Assembly (NCBI GenBank): GCA_013813345.1 | Contig: JACCRW010000213.1 | Span: 1-9,996, forward strand | Direction of reading: 5' to 3' | DNA from: Actinomycetota bacterium | GTDB taxonomy: Bacteria; Actinomycetota; Thermoleophilia; Gaiellales; Gaiellaceae | DNA: 9,996 bases | Part shown: positions 5,827-9,996 of the stretch, one piece after another | Position numbering within the stretch: position 1 is the first letter of the stretch | Layout of the letters: every line of letters begins with the position of its first letter | Made by a program: the position numbers and the translations under genes | The notes under the pieces: generated by a model | The model's input: the letters and a program-made list of their open reading frames with translations, nothing else | What the model was told of the DNA's origin: nothing | The model's database searches: none

Positions 5827-6819
5827 TTACGGTCGCGCTTCGGAGAACGACTGGACGAGGAACGCCGTGATCTCCTCGATCGAGTCGTCGCTCGAGAAGC
5901 CGGCCGCCTGCGGATGGCCGCCGCCGCCCGACTTGCGGGCGATTGCAGACACATCGAGCTCGTCGCGCGAGGCGCGCAGCGAGATCCGCCGAGCCGCGCT
6001 GCCTCCGCGCGGCGGTTCCCGGATCAATGCGGCCATCTCGGCACCCTCGACCGCCCGCAGCGTGTCGATGATCCCCTCGGAGTAGGGCTCGACGGCACCG
6101 ACCTGGACGAAGTCGTCTCGGAGCAGGTAGGAGACGACGAGTGCGCCGCCCGCATGCACCTGAGCCCGCTCGAGTGCCCGCGCAAGCAGCTTCAGCTTCG
6201 CGAACTGGATGCTCTCGTAGACGCCCTGGAAGACGCGCTGTACGTCGGCGCCGGCCTCGACCAGCTCGGCCGCCAGACGCAGCGCCTTCGGAGTCGTGTT
6301 CGAGTACTGGAACCGCCCCGTGTCGGTGACGAGACCCACGTACAGCGGCTCGGCCAGCTCCGGAGTCAGCTTCGCGCCGAGTTCGTGGAAGAGGTCGCGC
6401 AGCACTTCGCCGGTCGAGGACGCCTCTGCGTCGACCAGGTTGACGTCGCCGAAGCGCGAGTTGTCGTGGTGGTGGTCGATGTTGATCGTGCTCGGAACCC
6501 GATCCAGGATTGGCGCATCCGCACCGATCCGGCTCTCGTTGGCGCAGTCGACCGCAAGCAGCACCCGCTCGCTCGTATCCGCCGGCAATGTGCGCTGCAG
6601 CTCGGCGAAGTCCAGAAAGCCGTATTCGCCCGGCAGCGGCGCCTCGCTGCCGAGGAACATGACGCTGTCCTTGCCGAGGGCGACGAGGGCGCGATGGAGA
6701 GCGAGCAGCGAGCCAAGCGCGTCGCCGTCGGGGTTCTCGTGGGTCGTCAGCAGGAAGCGGTCGCCGGCTCGGATCGCCGCCACAACGGCAGCGCGGTCAG
6801 CGGCCGTCGTCGTCGCCAT
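5827..6819 (-). CDS. nrnA: DHH/DHHA1 nanoRNase (oligoribonuclease / pAp phosphatase)
   Basis: NrnA-type enzymes degrade 2-5 nt RNA fragments from the ends left by other exonucleases and often dephosphorylate pAp. The Mn-binding DHH motifs are all present: H27-ENP-D31-G-D33, then D91 in LAVDCAN, then NIDHHHDN (113-120), then D166 in GLVTDTGRFQYS. The DHHA1 substrate-binding loop is SGGGGHPQAAGF at 297-308. At 330 residues it has the standard length. The ATG at 6819 overlaps the last 23 bp of rbfA, so translation is probably coupled; a GTG at 6783 would avoid the overlap but has no Shine-Dalgarno. The gene complements pnp functionally by clearing its short products. Confidence 0.94.
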   Translation of the reverse strand: MATTTAADRAAVVAAIRAGDRFLLTTHENPDGDALGSLLALHRALVALGKDSVMFLGSEAPLPGEYGFLDFAELQRTLPADTSERVLLAVDCANESRIGADAPILDRVPSTINIDHHHDNSRFGDVNLVDAEASSTGEVLRDLFHELGAKLTPELAEPLYVGLVTDTGRFQYSNTTPKALRLAAELVEAGADVQRVFQGVYESIQFAKLKLLARALERAQVHAGGALVVSYLLRDDFVQVGAVEPYSEGIIDTLRAVEGAEMAALIREPPRGGSAARRISLRASRDELDVSAIARKSGGGGHPQAAGFSSDDSIEEITAFLVQSFSEARP

Positions 6820-7183
6820 CGCCGTCTGACTCGGCGGCTTGGGAGACCGCGGGTGCGAGCGCGTCGATCAACGCCGACATGCGGACGCCCTCCTCGACGG
6901 AGCGGTCGTACTCGAACGCGAGCTGTGGCGTCCGCTTCAGCCGGAGCTCGCGCGAGATGCGCGTCTGGAGAACGCCGTGGGCCGCTTCCAGACCCATCAT
7001 GCTCTGCTGCTGCTTCTGCAGGTTGCCGAGCACGCTGACGAAGACGCGAGCATGCCGGAGGTCGGGCGAGGTGACGACGCCGGTGACGGTGACGAAGCCG
7101 ATCCGCGGATCCTTCAGCTCGGGGACGGCCTCCGAGAGGACCTGGCGGACCGATTCGTTCACCCTGCGCATCCGCTCGGTCAT
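6797..7183 (-). CDS. rbfA: 30S ribosome-binding factor A
   Basis: RbfA binds the maturing 30S subunit near the 5' domain of 16S rRNA and supports late processing and cold adaptation. The 128-residue product has the family N-terminus TERMRRVNESVRQVLSE, then the KH-like core LKDPRIGFVTVTGV (23-36) and LRHARVFVSVLG (41-52), then the ending RELRLKRTPQLAFEYD. A short acidic tail (DGDGDDD) closes the protein. infB, which often precedes rbfA, is absent here: upstream lies a divergent gene, so rbfA appears to open this operon. No strong Shine-Dalgarno precedes the ATG at 7183; a TAAGTT hexamer 6 nt upstream suggests a leaderless mRNA. Confidence 0.95.
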   Translation of the reverse strand: MTERMRRVNESVRQVLSEAVPELKDPRIGFVTVTGVVTSPDLRHARVFVSVLGNLQKQQQSMMGLEAAHGVLQTRISRELRLKRTPQLAFEYDRSVEEGVRMSALIDALAPAVSQAAESDGDGDDDGR

Positions 7184-7188
7184 CGCCC

Positions 7189-7195
7189 TAACTTA
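7189..7195. promoter_or_regulatory. Overlapping divergent -10 elements
   Basis: The heptamer taactta reads TAAGTT on the minus strand (7195-7190) and TAACTT on the plus strand (7189-7194). The minus copy ends exactly 6 nt before the rbfA ATG, the -12 to -7 position if transcription starts at the A of ATG. The plus copy would start transcription near 7202, about 22 nt before the GTG of the propeller gene. Neither direction shows a clear -35. This 40-bp spacer is the only room for both promoters. Confidence 0.45.
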
Positions 7196-7223
7196 TCGAG
7201 CACGCGGGCGTCACGGCTCCAAA

Positions 7224-8489
7224 GTGGCCCACCGTCTCCTTGTTGCCGTGATCGTCGCGCTCGCGGTCGCCGGTGTCGCGCTGGCGGCTCGGAGCCAGCC
7301 GGAAACCCGCTTCGAGGTACTGGCACATGCGCCGGCGCCAGGAGGCTACAGCGGCGACGTCGTCCTCCATCGCGGACATGCCTATCTCTCGAGTCACCGC
7401 GGGACTGGAGCGTGTGCGACCCAGGGCGTCCGGGTCTTCTCGCTCGCCGATCCCAAGCGACCGCGGCGGCTGGCCGCGTTCGGCCGGATCCCGGGCACGT
7501 GGACGGAGAAGACGATCGTGCGCCGCGTCGAGACTGCGTCGTTCCGGGGCGAGCTCGCGGTGACGAGCGTTCAGGCCTGCGCTCCCGGCTCCTTCCAGGG
7601 CTTCGCGCTTTACGACGTCACCCGCCCGGCCCGCCCGCGCGAGCTCGCGCGGGTTCGCACCGACCCGCGCGGCTCGCACGAGATCTGGCTCCAACCGGTC
7701 GGAAGCCGGGCCTTCGTCTACACCGCGATCGTCGCCTCCGAGTTCCGCAGCTCACCGGACGGCAGGACGCCGGGCGAGCCGGACTTCCGCATCTTCGACG
7801 TGACCGATCCTCGGAAACCGGTCGTAGTGGGTGGCTGGGGCGCCTGGCGAGAGCTCGGGATCGTGCCGTTCTCCGACCCGAGCAATCGGCTCGAGGGCAG
7901 CCTCGTCCACTCCGTCATCGGTGACGGCACGCGCGCCTACCTCTCCTACTGGGATCTCGGCACGGTCGTGCTCGACGTCTCGAAACCGGCGCGGCCGCGC
8001 TATCTCGGCCGAACGCGCGGCGAGGTCGACAACACCCACTCCGCCTGGCTCGGCCGGAACGGCCTCCTCGTCGAGACGCACGAGACGCGCGGCGGGACCG
8101 CGACCTTCTACCGCCGCGGCGCCGGCGACCCTGTGCGGCTCTCGACGTTCGCGCTTCCCGACGAGGTCGTTCGCCAAGGTCATCGGGTGCGCGGGATCGC
8201 GCCGGTGTCGGGACTCGACCTCTCGGACAGCGTCCACGACGCGAAGCTCCAGGGCTCGCTCGCGCTCTTCTCCTGGTACGGCCAGGGCGTCGTCGCGGCT
8301 GACGTCTCCGACCCGCGCCGGCCCCGGTTCCTCGCGCGCTTCCTCTCCCGACCGGAGCCCGACCCGGAGCGGCTCCTCTGTCCTGGGCAGCGCTGCACCG
8401 CCGTCTGGGGCGTCGATGTCGAGGGCGAGACGATCGTGGCATCCGACCTGATCGGCGGGCTCTGGGTGCTCAGGCTGAGGCGAAACTGA
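7224..8489 (+). CDS. Exported LVIVD-type beta-propeller protein, function unknown
   Basis: The 421-residue product begins with a hydrophobic segment at about 5-22 (LLVAVIVALAVAGVALAA), an export signal or membrane anchor, so the rest probably acts outside the membrane. At least five copies of a propeller-strand motif, DV-x-x-P-x-RPR-x-L-A or close, occur at 74-86, 130-144, 191-205, 250-264 and 359-373, as in LVIVD-repeat proteins. Four of the blades also carry a histidine motif: SHEIW (151), VHSVI (228), THSAW (271) and VHDAK (337). Cysteines C64, C119, C386 and C391 could form two disulfides, which agrees with export. The GTG at 7224 is chosen because it directly precedes the signal segment; the frame is open further left but there overlaps rbfA. 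No Shine-Dalgarno is visible. The cyclase gene starts 14 nt downstream. Fold and location are well supported, the substrate is not. Confidence 0.85.
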   Translation: MAHRLLVAVIVALAVAGVALAARSQPETRFEVLAHAPAPGGYSGDVVLHRGHAYLSSHRGTGACATQGVRVFSLADPKRPRRLAAFGRIPGTWTEKTIVRRVETASFRGELAVTSVQACAPGSFQGFALYDVTRPARPRELARVRTDPRGSHEIWLQPVGSRAFVYTAIVASEFRSSPDGRTPGEPDFRIFDVTDPRKPVVVGGWGAWRELGIVPFSDPSNRLEGSLVHSVIGDGTRAYLSYWDLGTVVLDVSKPARPRYLGRTRGEVDNTHSAWLGRNGLLVETHETRGGTATFYRRGAGDPVRLSTFALPDEVVRQGHRVRGIAPVSGLDLSDSVHDAKLQGSLALFSWYGQGVVAADVSDPRRPRFLARFLSRPEPDPERLLCPGQRCTAVWGVDVEGETIVASDLIGGLWVLRLRRN

Positions 8490-8491
8490 TC

Positions 8492-8497
8492 TAGTCT
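8492..8497 (+). promoter_or_regulatory. Candidate -10 for a leaderless cyclase mRNA
   Basis: TAGTCT matches TANNNT and is followed by exactly 6 nt and then the ATG at 8504, so transcription would start at or next to the start codon. It lies 2 nt after the stop of the propeller gene. No -35 consensus is seen, and no Shine-Dalgarno precedes the ATG. Read-through from the upstream gene is also possible. Confidence 0.42.
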
Positions 8498-8503
8498 CGT
8501 GCC

Positions 8504-9996
8504 ATGCTGGTTTGCGCGAGTTGTGGGCATGAAAGCGGCGCGGGTGCCAGATACTGCGAGGAGTGTGGCTCCTCGTTCGCCGCTGTGCCTTCGCGGGCGC
8601 AGGAGCAGGAGCAGGAGCAGCGCAAGACGGTGACGGTGTTGTTCTGCGACCTGGCCGGTTCGACGGCCTTGGGCGAGACGCTCGATCCGGAGCGGCTGCG
8701 GGCGCTGCTGGCGCGCTATTTCGCGCGGATGAAGGCGATCGTCGAGCGGCATGGCGGGAGCGTGGAGAAGTTCATCGGCGACGCGGTGATGGCCGTGTTC
8801 GGTGTACCTGTGGTGCACGAGGATGACGCGCTGCGTGCGGTGCGGGCGGCGCTCGAGATGCGGGACGCTCTGCCGGGGCTCGGGCTTGAGGGGCGGATAG
8901 GTGTGATGACGGGCGAGGTGGTGACGGGGACGGAGGAGCGGCTGGCAACGGGCGATGCGGTGAATGTGGCGGCGCGGCTGGAGCAGACCGCCCTGCCGGG
9001 TGAGGTGCTGCTCGGGCAGCCGACACTCGTGCTCGTTCGCGCCGCGGTCGAGGTCGAGCCGGTCGAGCCGCTCGTGTTGAAGGGCAAGGCCGAGCCGGTT
9101 CCCGCCTACCGGCTCCTGGGCGTTCGCGACGTGGAGCGGCGGCATCGGATGCTGTTTGTCGGGCGTGAGCGCGAGCTCGCGCTCATCCGGGAAGCCTGGG
9201 AGCGGGTGCAGGCGGAGCGGCGGTGCGAGTTGGTGACGGTTGTCGGTGATGCCGGTGTCGGCAAGTCGCGGCTCGCCGCGGAGGTTCTGAGTTCGGTTGA
9301 GGCGAGGGTCGTCCACGGCCGCTGCTTGCCCTACGGGGAGGGGATCACCTACTGGCCGGTGGTGGAGGTGCTGAAGCAGCTCGAGCTGCTGCCCGCGGAC
9401 GAGGCTGCCGCGAGGGCGATCGGCTCGCTGCTCGGCGAGAGCGAGGCGGCGACATCCGCGGAGGAGATCGCCTGGGCCTTCCGCAAGACCCTGGAGCAGG
9501 CAGCGGCCGAGCGGCCGCTGGTGGTCGTCTTTGACGACATCCAGTGGGGCGAGGAGACCTTCCGCGACCTGATCGAGCATGTCGCGCTGCTCTCCTCGGG
9601 CTCAGCGATCCTGCTGCTCTGCCTGGCCCGACCCGAGCTCACGGAGCGGCGCCCCGACTGGCCGGTAACGCTCCGCCTGGAACCCCTGGCCGACCAGGAC
9701 GTCGCCCAGTTGATCGCGGAGCGGATCCCCGGTCAGCTGCGCGAGCGTGTCGCGCGGGCGGCGGGCGGCAACCCGCTCTTCATCGAAGAGATGCTGACGA
9801 TGGCCGAAGAAGAGGAGGGCGAGGTGGTCGTCCCGCCCACCCTTCGGGCGCTGCTCGCGGCGCGCCTGGATCAGCTCGAAACAGGCGAGCGGGGCGTGCT
9901 CGAGCGCGGCGCGGTCGAGGGGGAGATCTTCCACCGCGGCGCGGTGCAGGCACTCGCCCCCGAGGAGACCCAAGTCACCCCGCGCCTGGCCGGGCT
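8504..9996 (+). CDS. Zinc ribbon - class III nucleotide cyclase - AAA/NTPase regulator, 3' end beyond right edge
   Basis: The gene stays open for 497 codons to the edge. Residues 4-21 form a zinc ribbon, C4-ASC-C18-EEC pattern (C4, C7, C18, C21). Residues 33-39 are an alternating Q/E linker. A class III cyclase homology domain follows at about 40-205: metal-binding D49 (FCDLAGST) and D93 (KFIGDAVMA), with K89, D151 (GDAVNVAARLE), N154 and R158, so all expected catalytic positions are present and it resembles an adenylate cyclase. An AAA/STAND-like NTPase begins near 217 with Walker A GDAGVGKS (248-255), Walker B LVVVFDDIQW (339-348) and GGNPLFIEE (421-429). Homologues usually continue for several hundred residues with TPR-like repeats, which would lie outside. 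No membrane segment is seen. Likely a signal-gated cyclase; its activating signal is unknown. Val codon use in the cyclase part differs from neighbours (14 of 17 GTG in codons 1-165). Confidence 0.92.
   Translation, partial: MLVCASCGHESGAGARYCEECGSSFAAVPSRAQEQEQEQRKTVTVLFCDLAGSTALGETLDPERLRALLARYFARMKAIVERHGGSVEKFIGDAVMAVFGVPVVHEDDALRAVRAALEMRDALPGLGLEGRIGVMTGEVVTGTEERLATGDAVNVAARLEQTALPGEVLLGQPTLVLVRAAVEVEPVEPLVLKGKAEPVPAYRLLGVRDVERRHRMLFVGRERELALIREAWERVQAERRCELVTVVGDAGVGKSRLAAEVLSSVEARVVHGRCLPYGEGITYWPVVEVLKQLELLPADEAAARAIGSLLGESEAATSAEEIAWAFRKTLEQAAAERPLVVVFDDIQWGEETFRDLIEHVALLSSGSAILLLCLARPELTERRPDWPVTLRLEPLADQDVAQLIAERIPGQLRERVARAAGGNPLFIEEMLTMAEEEEGEVVVPPTLRALLAARLDQLETGERGVLERGAVEGEIFHRGAVQALAPEETQVTPRLAG
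8600..8620 (+). repeat. CAGGAG hexamer repeat coding a Gln-Glu linker
   Basis: Three and a half perfect copies of CAGGAG encode residues 33-39 (QEQEQEQ) between the zinc ribbon and the cyclase domain. The in-frame 6-bp unit allows length change by slippage without breaking the frame, altering only linker length. Confidence 0.85.

Noticed and set aside
5914..7038. 374-residue open frame on the plus strand opposite nrnA and rbfA
   Set aside because: Antisense shadow of two well-supported genes, with no motif of its own.
6879..7223. N-terminal extension of the propeller protein in the same open frame
   Set aside because: It is antisense to rbfA, and the signal segment starts right after the GTG at 7224.
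8180..9580. 466-residue open frame on the minus strand opposite the cyclase gene
   Set aside because: Proline, His and Arg-rich antisense shadow; the plus strand has all cyclase and Walker motifs.
1..9996. tRNA, CRISPR array, insertion sequence or phage gene
   Set aside because: No tRNA-like fold, no regularly spaced repeats, and no transposase or integrase motif was seen on either strand.

Overview
The window is GC-rich with the G/C-ending codon bias of a high-GC actinobacterium. The housekeeping gene order, the TANNNT-type start-proximal promoters and a small CxxC zinc-ribbon gene fit a deep-branching lineage such as Thermoleophilia. That placement is inference: no rRNA or taxonomic marker was compared.

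Layout. The left two thirds is the conserved RNA-metabolism and translation cluster, mostly on the minus strand. In transcription order it reads rbfA (7183 to 6797), nrnA (6819 to 5827), truB (5824 to 5168), ribF (5171 to 4317), a small zinc-ribbon gene (4304 to 3987), then rpsO (2556 to 2287) and pnp (2173 to beyond the left edge). A plus-strand gamma-glutamyltransferase-like gene (2699 to 4066) sits between the zinc-ribbon gene and rpsO; it splits the cluster and overlaps the zinc-ribbon gene tail to tail by 80 bp. On the right, diverging from rbfA, are two plus-strand genes: an exported LVIVD-type beta-propeller protein (7224 to 8489) and a class III nucleotide cyclase with an N-terminal zinc ribbon and a C-terminal NTPase module, cut by the right edge (8504 to 9996). 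No stretch over 300 bases lacks a gene. I saw no tRNA, rRNA, transposase, CRISPR array or phage gene.

How the genes work together. RbfA and S15 serve the 30S subunit, TruB modifies tRNA, PNPase degrades RNA from the 3' end, and NrnA finishes the short oligonucleotides left behind; RibF makes FMN and FAD. rbfA-nrnA-truB-ribF-zinc ribbon are overlapping or nearly touching, so they look like one operon that starts at rbfA. rpsO-pnp form a second unit with two possible post-transcriptional controls: a 9-bp pairing over the rpsO Shine-Dalgarno, and a 100-nt set of mutually exclusive stem-loops in front of pnp, one of which buries the pnp Shine-Dalgarno.

Main points of interest: (1) the pnp leader looks like an RNA switch suited to autoregulation; (2) truB has an in-frame TAA exactly where the family has its Ser-Ala-x-Lys motif, with further unusual residues; (3) the GGT-like enzyme keeps the Ntn nucleophile but lacks the residues that bind the gamma-glutamyl carboxylate and amino groups; (4) rbfA and the cyclase gene each have a TANNNT hexamer exactly 6 nt before the start codon, suggesting leaderless mRNAs.
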